Below, in pieces: positions 10,122-20,165 of a DNA stretch of 64,000 bases. This DNA comes from an uncultured Pelagibacteraceae bacterium (GTDB lineage: Bacteria > Pseudomonadota > Alphaproteobacteria > Pelagibacterales > Pelagibacteraceae). Position 1 is the first letter of the stretch. The number at the start of each line of letters is the position of its first letter. The stretch is from positions 1-64,000 of the forward strand of contig CACLLG010000003.1 in the NCBI GenBank assembly GCA_902607735.1, read 5' to 3'. Both the position numbers and the translations under genes were made by a program. The notes below the pieces were generated by a model. The model did no database searches. It was not told the DNA's origin and saw only the letters and a program-made list of their open reading frames with translations.

Positions 10122-11042
10122 ATGCGCGCAGTTTTGTTTCCAGGTCAAGGTTCTCAATACGTAGGAATGGGATTAGATTTTTATGAAAAATTTGATTTAG
10201 TTAAAAAAATTTTTAAAACTGTTGATGAAGCTTTAAATTTTTCTCTTTCAAAACTAATATTATATGGACCAGAAAAAGAATTAAAACTTACTCAGAATAC
10301 CCAGCCAGCAATTATGACAGTGGGAGTGAGCGTATTTAATGTTTTAAATAAAGAGTTCGGATTCGATTTGAATAAATCGAGATTCTTTGCTGGACATTCT
10401 TTGGGTGAGTACACTTCACTTGTTTGTGCTGGATCATTAACTTTAGAAAGAGCTGCTTATTTATTAAATAAAAGAGGAAAATTTATGCAGGATTCTGTTC
10501 CGGAAGGAGAGGGTTCAATGATGGCTATAATTGGAATGTCACTACAAGAGGTTGAAAATGAAATTAGTTTACTTTCAAAAGAAAATATTTGTGAGATAGC
10601 AAATGATAATAGTAATTCACAGGTAGTTGTTAGTGGAAAAAAAGAAGTTATCGAAGATTTTAATAAAAAATTAAAAATTAAAAAGAAAAAGGGTATAATT
10701 TTACCTGTAAGTGCACCTTTTCACTGCTCACTGATGAAAAAGGCTGCAGAAAATATGAAGACTGAAATTGAAAACACAAATCTAATGAAACCAAAACCAA
10801 ATATTATTAGCAATGTTACTGCCAAAGAAGAGAATGATATAAACAAAATTAAGCCACTATTAATTGATCAAATTACATCAAGAGTTAGATGGAGAGAAAG
10901 TATAAATTATATGATAAAAGAAGGAGTTACAGATTTTTTAGAAATTGGTCCTGGCAAAGTACTTTCTGGTCTAGTAAAGAAAATTAACAAAGATGCAAAA
11001 ATATTAAATATCAACTCTATACAAGATATAAAAAATGATTAA
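10122..11042 (+). CDS. fabD: Malonyl CoA-ACP transacylase
   Basis: FPGQGSQYVGMG, FAGHSLGEYTSLVCAG, PVSAPFHCSLM. Confidence 0.96.
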   Translation: MRAVLFPGQGSQYVGMGLDFYEKFDLVKKIFKTVDEALNFSLSKLILYGPEKELKLTQNTQPAIMTVGVSVFNVLNKEFGFDLNKSRFFAGHSLGEYTSLVCAGSLTLERAAYLLNKRGKFMQDSVPEGEGSMMAIIGMSLQEVENEISLLSKENICEIANDNSNSQVVVSGKKEVIEDFNKKLKIKKKKGIILPVSAPFHCSLMKKAAENMKTEIENTNLMKPKPNIISNVTAKEENDINKIKPLLIDQITSRVRWRESINYMIKEGVTDFLEIGPGKVLSGLVKKINKDAKILNINSIQDIKND

Positions 11043-11769
11043 TTTTAAAAATAAGAAAATTTTGATAACCGGAGCAAGCGGTGGTATTGGTAATGCGCTG
11101 GTAAATAAATTTGTTTCTCTAGGCGGAAATGTCCTAGGGACAGGAACTAAAGCAGAAAAATTAGATCAATTAAAAAATAAGAATCCAAATATTAAAGTTA
11201 AAAAATTTGATATATCAGAACATTCAAGAATCGAAGAATTTATTGAGAATGTTTCTTTAGAGCTAGGAGGTTTAGATATTCTTGTTAACAATGCCGGAAC
11301 TAACATGGATAATCTTTCTTTAAGAATGAAATATGAAGAGTGGAAAAAAGTGATAGATGTAAATTTAACCTCTACATTCTTATTATCTAAGTACGCAATT
11401 AAAAAAATGTTAAAAACAAAATTTGGCAGGATCGTTAATGTTACATCAGTGGTTGGTCATACAGGAAATTTGGGACAATCAAATTATTCTGCTTCTAAAG
11501 CAGCCATAATTGGAATGTCAAAAAGTCTTGCTATAGAATATGCAAAAAAAAATATTACAATAAATTGTGTCTCACCTGGTTTTATAGTTTCAGATATGAC
11601 TATGAATATAGCAGAAAAGGTCAAATTATATTTAACATCAAGAATTCCAATGGGCAAGCTAGGAACTGGTGAAGATGTATCTAATAGTGTGGTTTTTTTG
11701 TCTTCAGAACACGCGGGATATATAACTGGCGAAACAATCCATGTTAATGGTGGCATGTATATGTCTTGA
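11035..11769 (+). CDS. fabG: 3-oxoacyl-ACP reductase
   Basis: SDR motif GASGGIG, NNAG, YSASKAA, HVNGGMYM; 8-nt overlap with fabD. Confidence 0.95.
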   Translation: MINFKNKKILITGASGGIGNALVNKFVSLGGNVLGTGTKAEKLDQLKNKNPNIKVKKFDISEHSRIEEFIENVSLELGGLDILVNNAGTNMDNLSLRMKYEEWKKVIDVNLTSTFLLSKYAIKKMLKTKFGRIVNVTSVVGHTGNLGQSNYSASKAAIIGMSKSLAIEYAKKNITINCVSPGFIVSDMTMNIAEKVKLYLTSRIPMGKLGTGEDVSNSVVFLSSEHAGYITGETIHVNGGMYMS

Positions 11770-11793
11770 CAAAATTCATTAATAATTTATTAA
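11766..11793 (+). promoter_or_regulatory. Putative sigma-70 promoter for acpP
   Basis: TTGACA (11766-11771, overlapping the fabG stop) - 16 nt - TATTAA (11788-11793), about 30 nt upstream of acpP ATG. Confidence 0.45.
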
Positions 11794-11824
11794 GAAACAA
11801 TAAATCAAATTAAGGAATTTACAA

Positions 11825-12064
11825 ATGACGAAAGATGTTGCTGATAAAGTGAAAAAAATGGTTGTTGACCATTTAGGTATTGAAGAATCTAAAGTAACTG
11901 ACGAAGCAAATTTCATTGACGATCTGGGAGCGGATAGCCTTGATACAGTTGAACTTGTTATGGCTTTTGAAGAAGAATTTGGTTCTGAGATTTCTGATAG
12001 TGAAGCTGAAAAAATTCTTACTGTGGGCGACGCTATAAAGTTTATTGAAAGCAAGACAGCTTAA
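11825..12064 (+). CDS. acpP: Acyl carrier protein
   Basis: [24 protein letters not shown] with the phosphopantetheine Ser. Confidence 0.97.
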   Translation: MTKDVADKVKKMVVDHLGIEESKVTDEANFIDDLGADSLDTVELVMAFEEEFGSEISDSEAEKILTVGDAIKFIESKTA

Positions 12065-12102
12065 AAAAAATTTAAAAGAACATTAGGCCGATCAATATTA
12101 CA

Positions 12103-12738
12103 ATGGGAAAAGAAAAAAAAGGCACGATGTTTGTTTTGTCTTCACCTTCAGGAGCTGGAAAAACAACACTAACCAAAAAACTTGCAGAAAATAATAATAA
12201 TTTTGTAATTTCAATTTCACACACTACAAGAAAACCAAGATCAAATGAAATAAACGGAAAAGATTATCATTTTGTTAGTGAAGAAAAATTTAAAGATTTA
12301 ATTAAAGAAAAAAATTTTTTTGAATATGCGGGTATTTTTGGGAATCATTATGGCACATTAAAAAGACCTGTCATAGAATTTCTTACACAAGGTAAGGATG
12401 TTTTATTCGATATTGATTGGCAGGGCACTCAGCAACTAAAAAAAGTTAAAGATTTATCAATAGTAACAATTTTTATTTTACCACCTGACATTAAGGTATT
12501 AAAAGAGAGATTATTAAATCGCCATAAAGGTGAGGAAAAATTAATTGTAGAAAGAATGAATAAATTCAACGAAGAAGTTTCCCATTGGAGTGAATATAAT
12601 TATGTAGTTGTTAATGATAATTTAAATATATGTTATGAAAAAATATTGGATATTATTACTCTAGAAAAAAAAGGTATAAGAAAAAAACAAAATTTAGATG
12701 AGATTAGAAAAAAAATTACTCAGTTAACAGTTAATTAA
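12103..12738 (+). CDS. gmk: Guanylate kinase
   Basis: LSSPSGAGKTTL, SHTTRKPRSNEINGKDYHFV, YAGIFGNHYGT, DIDWQG. Confidence 0.96.
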   Translation: MGKEKKGTMFVLSSPSGAGKTTLTKKLAENNNNFVISISHTTRKPRSNEINGKDYHFVSEEKFKDLIKEKNFFEYAGIFGNHYGTLKRPVIEFLTQGKDVLFDIDWQGTQQLKKVKDLSIVTIFILPPDIKVLKERLLNRHKGEEKLIVERMNKFNEEVSHWSEYNYVVVNDNLNICYEKILDIITLEKKGIRKKQNLDEIRKKITQLTVN

Positions 12739-13537
12739 ATAATCTTTCATATTCGGAGGCTATTTTATAATACGTCTCACTACTTAGTTCTCCAGGTCTT
12801 TTTGTTAAATCAATATTTAATTTTTTTGCGATATGGAGTCTATTTTTAAATAATTTTTTGAAACTTTTATTTATCATTTTTCTCCTATTTGAGAATAAAA
12901 TTCTAGTTACTAATTCAAGATTTTTGGGGTTTTTCAAATTAAATTTATTTACTTTTTTTGGCGTAAAAGAAAGTAGAGACGAATTTACCTTAGGTTTAGG
13001 ATAAAAACAGTTTCTTGTAATATTAAAATGTTTTTTGCTTTCTAATCTCCAATTCGTCAAAATTGATAGTCTTCCAAATTCTTTAGTATTTGTCTTAGCA
13101 ATAATTCTGTCAGCTACTTCTTTTTGAAACATTAAGATTAAAGCACTATACCAAGGAGGCCATTTTTTGAGCATTATAAGTGAGGTCAATATTTTTGTTG
13201 AAATATTATAAGGAAGATTTCCAAAAACTATAATATTTTTTTCTAAATTAATATCATCAACAATATTTAAAATATCTTCGTTAATTATTTTTATATTTTT
13301 ATTTGTACTAAATTTTTTTTTTAAGAAGTATGATAATTTTTTATCCTTTTCAATCCCAATAATTTGTTTTGGATTTTTAGTCAATATTTCATCTATTAAA
13401 TTTCCATAACCTACACCAATTTCCATAACAATTATGTTTTTATTAACATTTCCGATATTGATTATTTTTTTTATAATATTTTTATCTATCAAAAAATTTT
13501 GTCCTAGACTTTTTTTTGATGTACCTAAGAGCTCCAT
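12731..13537 (-). CDS. ksgA: 16S rRNA (adenine(1518)-N(6)/adenine(1519)-N(6))-dimethyltransferase
   Basis: KKSLGQNFLID, MEIGVGYGNL, NLPYNIST, FYPKPKVNSSLL. Confidence 0.95.
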   Translation of the reverse strand: MELLGTSKKSLGQNFLIDKNIIKKIINIGNVNKNIIVMEIGVGYGNLIDEILTKNPKQIIGIEKDKKLSYFLKKKFSTNKNIKIINEDILNIVDDINLEKNIIVFGNLPYNISTKILTSLIMLKKWPPWYSALILMFQKEVADRIIAKTNTKEFGRLSILTNWRLESKKHFNITRNCFYPKPKVNSSLLSFTPKKVNKFNLKNPKNLELVTRILFSNRRKMINKSFKKLFKNRLHIAKKLNIDLTKRPGELSSETYYKIASEYERLFN

Positions 13538-13540
13538 TAG

Positions 13541-14512
13541 TTATCTTATATTATTGAAAAATTTAATTGATTCGATCAAACTTTCAGGATTTGCAATTTT
13601 TTTACCAACAATATTTTTTGCTATTCCGTGATCGGGAGATACTCTTATATATGGTAATCCTAAAGTAATATTTACTGCATTAAAATTATAGAGAGTTTTA
13701 AAGGGGGCGAGAACTTGATCATGATACATTCCGATAATTACATCAAATTTATATTTTTTATAAACAACAAAAGCAGAGTCCGGTGAAATTGGACCTTGCA
13801 CATCAATCTTTGATTTTAGCAAAGAATTTACGGCTTTATTTATAATTTCTTTTTCCTCAGATTTTTTTATTGAGGAGGAATTGTGTGGATTTAGCCCAAG
13901 AATTGCAAAAGTAGGTTTTTTACTAAAATTTTTTTTATAAAATTCATTTATAACTTTTACTTTTCTAATAATTGAATGTTGATTTATTTTTTTACTTACT
14001 AGACTTAAAGAAATATGTGTTGTTATAGGAGCAACAGATAATTTTTTATTAAAAATTAACATTACTTCTTTATTTAACATCCCAGTTTTGTGAGCTAAAT
14101 ATTCAGTAACTCCTTGAGGTTTATTTTTAAACAAAAATTCTTTTGAAATTGGACAATTTATAAAACCTAGAATTTTTTTATTTTTAGAAAAGTTTAAAGC
14201 TGAATCAAAGCATTTTAAAATATATTTATTTGATTTTGTAGATATTTTCTCAAAAGGCTTTTTTTGATGATAGTCTATATTGTATACAGGAAGGCTAGGA
14301 CCTTTTAGGTCACGTTTATCGAAATTTTCATTAATTTCTTTAATTTTAATTTTATATTTTAATTTTTTTTTTTGCAAATTTAATAAATTAATGCTTCCAA
14401 TAACAAACCAGAGTTTACTGCTATATTTTTTTCTTTGATTCCAACTTTTAAAAATAATCTCGGATGAAATGCTATTCGGTTCACCAGCGATTATAGCTAT
14501 AATATTTTTCAT
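13541..14512 (-). CDS. pdxA: 4-hydroxythreonine-4-phosphate dehydrogenase
   Basis: IAGEPNSISSE, GPISPDSAF, GMYHDQVLAPFK, LGLPYIRVSPDHGIA. Confidence 0.94.
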   Translation of the reverse strand: MKNIIAIIAGEPNSISSEIIFKSWNQRKKYSSKLWFVIGSINLLNLQKKKLKYKIKIKEINENFDKRDLKGPSLPVYNIDYHQKKPFEKISTKSNKYILKCFDSALNFSKNKKILGFINCPISKEFLFKNKPQGVTEYLAHKTGMLNKEVMLIFNKKLSVAPITTHISLSLVSKKINQHSIIRKVKVINEFYKKNFSKKPTFAILGLNPHNSSSIKKSEEKEIINKAVNSLLKSKIDVQGPISPDSAFVVYKKYKFDVIIGMYHDQVLAPFKTLYNFNAVNITLGLPYIRVSPDHGIAKNIVGKKIANPESLIESIKFFNNIR

Positions 14513-15447
14513 TTCATTACCTGAATTGATGTTGATCTTTTTAATTTATCATAATGAGATAATGAGTGCATATTTAGTATTTGAGTTTTTTTTGCATTTA
14601 CTAACTGATTTTTTCTTTCTTCTAGAGTTAAATTTTTGTCCACCTTTCTTTTATCTCTAATTTTAAAAATTAATATTCCCTCAGGCAATATAATTGCTTT
14701 AGAAATGCTGCCGACAGGCGTATTTTTTATTATAGATTTAATATTTTCTGCAATTTCACTTTCACTTACCCATCCCAACTCACCACCCACTGCCGCAGAT
14801 TCAGAAATACTTAAATTTTTTGCAATATTTTCAAAACCTTCATTTTCTATTTTATTTTTTATTTCTTTAATCGCAGATTCTAACCCATCTTTATCCACCG
14901 GTTTAATTAATATTTCTGAAATTAAGTATTCCTCCAGTATTTTTTCGTTTTGGATCTTTTTTAATTTTTCCTCAATTTCTTCAGGATTAATAGATAAATC
15001 AGTTTTATATAATTCAAAAATTAAAGTATTCCAGTAAAGTTCCACTTCCACTTGATCTCTGATAAGGGAAAAATCTAACTCATTTGAGGCGCATATATTT
15101 TTAAATGTTTCCAGATCTACATCCATAGAAGTAGCTAATCTTATCAATTCATGCTGTACGTCTGTTTCATTGAAATCTAAAAATTCATGTCGCTCTATTT
15201 CAATTTGCTTTATAAGTCTTGTTATAACTGAATTTACAGCAGACTTATGTAGTTCATCTTTGTTAGCATCAGAATAACTTTGTTTATTTAAAATTAATAT
15301 AATTTTCATTTCATTTATAATATCTGATTGTGTTACAGGTTTGTTTCCAACCGTCATATACAAAGAGTCTTTAATTTCAGTATTTGCTTTTTCAAAACAT
15401 ATAAATGAGACTAAAACTAAAAAAATTATTTTTTTTATATTGGTCAC
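14509..15447 (-). CDS. surA: SurA-like periplasmic peptidyl-prolyl isomerase/chaperone
   Basis: Signal peptide, SurA N-domain helix region, parvulin core (NLSISESAAVGGELGWVSESEI); between lptD and pdxA. Confidence 0.8.
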   Translation of the reverse strand: MTNIKKIIFLVLVSFICFEKANTEIKDSLYMTVGNKPVTQSDIINEMKIILILNKQSYSDANKDELHKSAVNSVITRLIKQIEIERHEFLDFNETDVQHELIRLATSMDVDLETFKNICASNELDFSLIRDQVEVELYWNTLIFELYKTDLSINPEEIEEKLKKIQNEKILEEYLISEILIKPVDKDGLESAIKEIKNKIENEGFENIAKNLSISESAAVGGELGWVSESEIAENIKSIIKNTPVGSISKAIILPEGILIFKIRDKRKVDKNLTLEERKNQLVNAKKTQILNMHSLSHYDKLKRSTSIQVMK

Positions 15448-17879
15448 TTGTTTAAAGCTGGTGTATTTACATTAGCAAATGGAACAAAAGTAATAGTAAA
15501 CATTAAAGAATTTTTTGGTTTTATATCATCTAAGTCGTCATAAAATTCTCTTCTATATGCAATCCCGGCTGTCAAACAATCATTAGCATATTGATAATTA
15601 AGATTATAAAGTTCAGTACTTTCTGTTTTAAAATTCTTTTTGGTACTAAAAGTTAATTTGTTAGAATCATTAAAATTTAAAGTTATACCCGAGCTGGCAT
15701 AATGTTCTTCACCAACATGATTTCGTTGTTCCAAATAATCTAAATTAAATTGAACTTTACCAAAATCTAACTCAGACGAAATATTATTATAATTTAAATC
15801 ATTAAGATTGTGATCTAATGAAAACTTATAATCGATATTTCCAATTTCTGAAAAATTATAATTAATTTTACCTACCACATCAGACATTTTTTGATCCAAA
15901 GAACTTTTTGAAGGTATGTCCTTATTTTCTTTGTTGCTAAAAATTTGTCCTAAAGACATTGAAAACTTTTCATTTTCTATATTGTTTTTGTCTTTTTTGT
16001 TAATTTTAAAATCAAAACCAACAATCGCACTTAATCCTTCTTCAATCTCAGAAGTTTTGTTTAAAGAGTATAAATTTGTGTAATCTAGGTTTACATCTTT
16101 TTCACTTAAATTTCTCATATGTCCCGGAGCATATCTAATCATAAAATTTGGTGACAAAAGATTAGAATAGTCAATTCCATCCTTTTTCAATGGTAGTGAG
16201 GTTTTATAACCTATGACACCACTTAATTCACTTACTGAATCTCCATCTTTATATTCTTTTGTTTTTCTAGTTTTATAATTTGTATTTCTTATCATTCCTT
16301 GCAAAGTATTTACAAAACCATTTTTTGTTATACGATTTGTAGGACTCCAAATAAAATCATTATATAAAAAGGTTTTATGTTTATTAGTTTCATAATTACT
16401 ATAGAGAGCGTTAGATTTAAAATTAACAATACCAAATTTTTCACTAAAAAAAGTTTTCCCATACATTATATTTGGTAAAATATATTCATATTTATCAGAG
16501 TTTTTACTTGAGTTTAAATCTTCATAAACATTCGCGTTAAGACTTAAATACATATCTTCTTTACTAAAGTTATAATTGATTTCACTTTCTAAGTTTGTAT
16601 CTTCAGAATTTACAGAGGAAGTATTAATGTCATGTATTCTAAAATATGTATCATTGGATGTTCTTTGAATCTTAGCTGCAAGACTACTTTCATAAGATTC
16701 ATCCTGATTTAAATTAAAATTAATATCAGCAAAAATATGATTTCTAGATCCTTCTGTTTTTACAATATCTGTATTTTTGTAGCCTTGAGTGTAACTAGTG
16801 TCTAGATTAAAAGATCCACGCTTAAAGGCTTGTCTATACTCAAGAAAAAATAATGCATTTTCTTTAGCATAAATTTTTGGCGAAAAAGTAAGATCTTTAT
16901 CATTATTGATTGCCCAGTAGTAAGGAATAGCAAAACCATTTCCTACAGTTGTGCTATTAGAAAAAAATGGAGCTAAAAAACCCGATTGTCTTTTTACCGT
17001 AGGGTCTGGATGAAAAAATCTAGGAAAATAAAATATTGGTATATCGTAAACTTTTAGAGTTGCATGCTCATAATATATAGTTTTTTTTATTTTATCGTGA
17101 CTAATTTCTTTAGCTTTCAAAGTCCAAGGTGGACACTTTTCATCTCTTTTTTTACATACTGTAAAAACACCTTTTGATAAAATAGTTTTATTTTTTGTTA
17201 CAAAAATATCGTTTGCTACAAATCGCGGATCATTCTCATTAGTTAGACCAAAATTTTCTTGGTCTAAGATGACACTGATATCAGATCCAATCATTTCTTT
17301 TTTTTTAGTGTCTACATGAATTTCTTTAAAAAAATATTTATTTTTTTTTACGTCAATAATTTTTATTTCACCTATAGAAGAGAATAAGTTATTTTCTATT
17401 TCATATTGAAACATGCTTGTTTCAACTATATTTCCATCAGTATCAGAAAAAAAAGAATTTTCCTTTGAGCTTAATATTTTTTTTTGAGTATCATACAAAA
17501 CATTTTTTGCTATTAGTTTATAACCTTCCTCCAAAATTAATTCTGTATTGTCATAGGTAATAATTATTTCGTTAATTTTGTCATAGGAAGCCTTATCGGA
17601 CAATAAAATATTTCCACTCATATCGTCGATTTTTACATGTCCTTCGGCTAACAAATATTCTTTAGATTTGTCATAAGTAATTTTATCCGCATACACAATC
17701 TTTCCCTCAGAATCCACAGCTTGAACAGAACCGCTTCCTATAAGAATCATATTATCTTTATCAATTAAAATTTCATCAGCAGCAATATTGAACTCTTCAG
17801 CTTGAAGGGTAAAATTGCTAAAAAAGAACATGCCCATAAAGAGGGCAAACAATTTTTTTTTTTTATCTTTGATTTGCAT
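15444..17879 (-). CDS. lptD: LPS-assembly protein LptD
   Basis: OstA-like N-terminal repeats plus large beta-barrel; IFYFPRFFHPDPTVKRQSGFLAPFFSNS. Confidence 0.92.
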   Translation of the reverse strand: MQIKDKKKKLFALFMGMFFFSNFTLQAEEFNIAADEILIDKDNMILIGSGSVQAVDSEGKIVYADKITYDKSKEYLLAEGHVKIDDMSGNILLSDKASYDKINEIIITYDNTELILEEGYKLIAKNVLYDTQKKILSSKENSFFSDTDGNIVETSMFQYEIENNLFSSIGEIKIIDVKKNKYFFKEIHVDTKKKEMIGSDISVILDQENFGLTNENDPRFVANDIFVTKNKTILSKGVFTVCKKRDEKCPPWTLKAKEISHDKIKKTIYYEHATLKVYDIPIFYFPRFFHPDPTVKRQSGFLAPFFSNSTTVGNGFAIPYYWAINNDKDLTFSPKIYAKENALFFLEYRQAFKRGSFNLDTSYTQGYKNTDIVKTEGSRNHIFADINFNLNQDESYESSLAAKIQRTSNDTYFRIHDINTSSVNSEDTNLESEINYNFSKEDMYLSLNANVYEDLNSSKNSDKYEYILPNIMYGKTFFSEKFGIVNFKSNALYSNYETNKHKTFLYNDFIWSPTNRITKNGFVNTLQGMIRNTNYKTRKTKEYKDGDSVSELSGVIGYKTSLPLKKDGIDYSNLLSPNFMIRYAPGHMRNLSEKDVNLDYTNLYSLNKTSEIEEGLSAIVGFDFKINKKDKNNIENEKFSMSLGQIFSNKENKDIPSKSSLDQKMSDVVGKINYNFSEIGNIDYKFSLDHNLNDLNYNNISSELDFGKVQFNLDYLEQRNHVGEEHYASSGITLNFNDSNKLTFSTKKNFKTESTELYNLNYQYANDCLTAGIAYRREFYDDLDDIKPKNSLMFTITFVPFANVNTPALNK

Positions 17880-18954
17880 GTATTATTCCCACACCACTAA
17901 ATATAAAAATAATTATAATTGGCATCCAAACTGCTATTTCTACAGATAAAGTTTCTGTTCGGCCTAAGGCAGCAGAAAAATCGTTGAAAAAATAAACTAT
18001 TACGCAAGTAATTATAGTAACAAATGCATAAGTTGTCGTATTATCTTTAAACCTAATTCCCAAAGTAAATACGCCGCTTAATAAGACCATCGCTAAGAGA
18101 AAAAAAGGAAAAGCCAAAGATCGATGCAATTTTGTTTCCATTTGTTTTGTAGAATAACCTCTATCGGATAAAATTTTCATTTCATTTTTTATACCCCAAA
18201 ACGAGATAGTATCTAAATTTGAATATAGACTTTGAATTCTCTCCAGATCGTATAAGCTAATATAAGATAATTGATCCAGATTTTTTGAAATAATTATTCC
18301 ATCTTGATCAATAATTTTCACATTATTTAAGGACCATTCTAGTAAAGATATGTTTGCAGATTTAGCTTCAATTCTTCTTACAAAATTATTACTCTTATCA
18401 AATTCATAAATAGTTACGTCTATTAAATTTTCATTTTCCAAATTTGAAGATCTAATAATATTATTTTTTTCATCATTTTTTTCTTTAATCCAGATTCCAT
18501 TTTCAGTAATAGCTGCAAGATAATCCTTATCTCTTTCGTACTGCCCTTTCATGATTTCATATTTTTTTACTAAAATTGAAGTAAAAGGATTTAATGAAGT
18601 TATAAAAAATAAACCTAAAAAAATGGATAGAAGGCATGGTATTATAATTATCGAAAAATTAGAAATTCCAGAAATTTTTAAGGCAGTTACTTCATCACTT
18701 TTTTTTATTTTTCTAAAATACCACATACCAGTTAATAAAATTATAAATGGAAACATGTTATATAAATAATTTGGCACAATGAGAGCAGATAATAAAATAG
18801 GAACATGAATTCCTATATCGATATCTTTAAAAAAATTTATTTCTTCAAACATATTCATAATAAAACCTAAACAGAAAAAAATTAAAGTTACATTCATAAC
18901 AACTTTAAGAAATTCAATAGAAAGGTATTTATTTATTACGAAAGATTTAATCAT
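17863..18954 (-). CDS. lptG: LPS export ABC transporter permease LptG
   Basis: YjgP/YjgQ family permease with six TM segments; paired with lptF next to lptD. Confidence 0.85.
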   Translation of the reverse strand: MIKSFVINKYLSIEFLKVVMNVTLIFFCLGFIMNMFEEINFFKDIDIGIHVPILLSALIVPNYLYNMFPFIILLTGMWYFRKIKKSDEVTALKISGISNFSIIIIPCLLSIFLGLFFITSLNPFTSILVKKYEIMKGQYERDKDYLAAITENGIWIKEKNDEKNNIIRSSNLENENLIDVTIYEFDKSNNFVRRIEAKSANISLLEWSLNNVKIIDQDGIIISKNLDQLSYISLYDLERIQSLYSNLDTISFWGIKNEMKILSDRGYSTKQMETKLHRSLAFPFFLLAMVLLSGVFTLGIRFKDNTTTYAFVTIITCVIVYFFNDFSAALGRTETLSVEIAVWMPIIIIFIFSGVGIIHANQR

Positions 18955-18959
18955 AGTTT

Positions 18960-20093
18960 TTAATATAAGTTTTCATATTTAAATTTTCTTAATAAACTAA
19001 AATAAAATAATGGTAGCATTAATAATGGAAATAAATAATAAAACATCGTATATCTCCATGACACTCCAGAATATCTTACCATTATTTCTGATAAAACCAG
19101 AATTACAAAACCAATAAAAAAATATATATACTTTCTATAATTATAAATTTTTTTGTCTCTTCTCGAAGAAAGTAGAAATGAACATACCAAAGCTATTAAT
19201 GGAATAAAAATAGGCATGCCAAATCTTTTATTAATTTCTATTTTTGTGTCCATTAAAGATTTTTTAGTTTGACTACAATTATGATCAATAAAATTTTTAC
19301 TTTTTGATAAAAATATGCATTTTAAAATTGCTAATGTAGAAGTTTCTTGAATCTTGGGTTCACTAATACTTTTTGTTGTAATCCCAGAAAGATTTAATAT
19401 AGTTTTTTTAAATTTAACAATATTTACTTCTCCATCATTTTTTAATTTTTGTATATTGCCCTCGTACAATATTAAATACTTTTCATCCTTACTTATGTGA
19501 CCAGATTTAGCAAAAATTGTAGAAGAGCTAGTTCCTATTTTGGATAAAATATTACCATCGTCTCTGATAAAAATGTTTTCATAAATCAGATTTTGATTTT
19601 TATTCCCTACAAATATAGTAAGTCCTTTAACAGTGTCATTAAATTGTTTTTCTTTAAGCAGGGATGGTATAAATTGTAATTCTGAGTTTTTCAAAACTGA
19701 TCTAGAAAAATTTAATAATTGTGGATTTAAAAGACTAGTAAATAAAAGTTGAAAAAACATAATTATTAGAGAGATACGAAGTATAAGATGAACAATATTA
19801 ATTTTATTTAATCCTGAAGTCCATACAGCTATTAGTTCATTATCTTTTTCAAATTTCAAAATCGTTAATACAATTGATATTAGGAAACAAAATGGAATTA
19901 ATTTGGTGAAGATTTTAGATAATGTCAAAATAGAATAGGTAAAGTAGGTTCCGAATGCATGCCCATCTTCTGTAACTAGATCAAGATAGTTTACAGACTG
20001 GATGGTCCAAACTATGACTGCCAAGGCAAATAGCGTAATAGCAAAATATCTTAAAAACTCATGAAAAAAATATTTGTAAAATGTATTTTTCAT
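18960..20093 (-). CDS. lptF: LPS export ABC transporter permease LptF
   Basis: YjgP/YjgQ family; LTILKFEKDNELIAVWTSGLN motif. Confidence 0.87.
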   Translation of the reverse strand: MKNTFYKYFFHEFLRYFAITLFALAVIVWTIQSVNYLDLVTEDGHAFGTYFTYSILTLSKIFTKLIPFCFLISIVLTILKFEKDNELIAVWTSGLNKINIVHLILRISLIIMFFQLLFTSLLNPQLLNFSRSVLKNSELQFIPSLLKEKQFNDTVKGLTIFVGNKNQNLIYENIFIRDDGNILSKIGTSSSTIFAKSGHISKDEKYLILYEGNIQKLKNDGEVNIVKFKKTILNLSGITTKSISEPKIQETSTLAILKCIFLSKSKNFIDHNCSQTKKSLMDTKIEINKRFGMPIFIPLIALVCSFLLSSRRDKKIYNYRKYIYFFIGFVILVLSEIMVRYSGVSWRYTMFYYLFPLLMLPLFYFSLLRKFKYENLY

Positions 20094-20165
20094 TGTAAAA
20101 GTGTAATATATAGTTAATAAATCAACTTTGAATAGAATTCAATTTATACGTTAAAGAAAGGAAAA

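Noticed and set aside
14636-15037. 133-aa + strand ORF opposite surA
   Set aside because: Antisense shadow of surA; low-complexity Ser/Ile/Phe composition and no motif.
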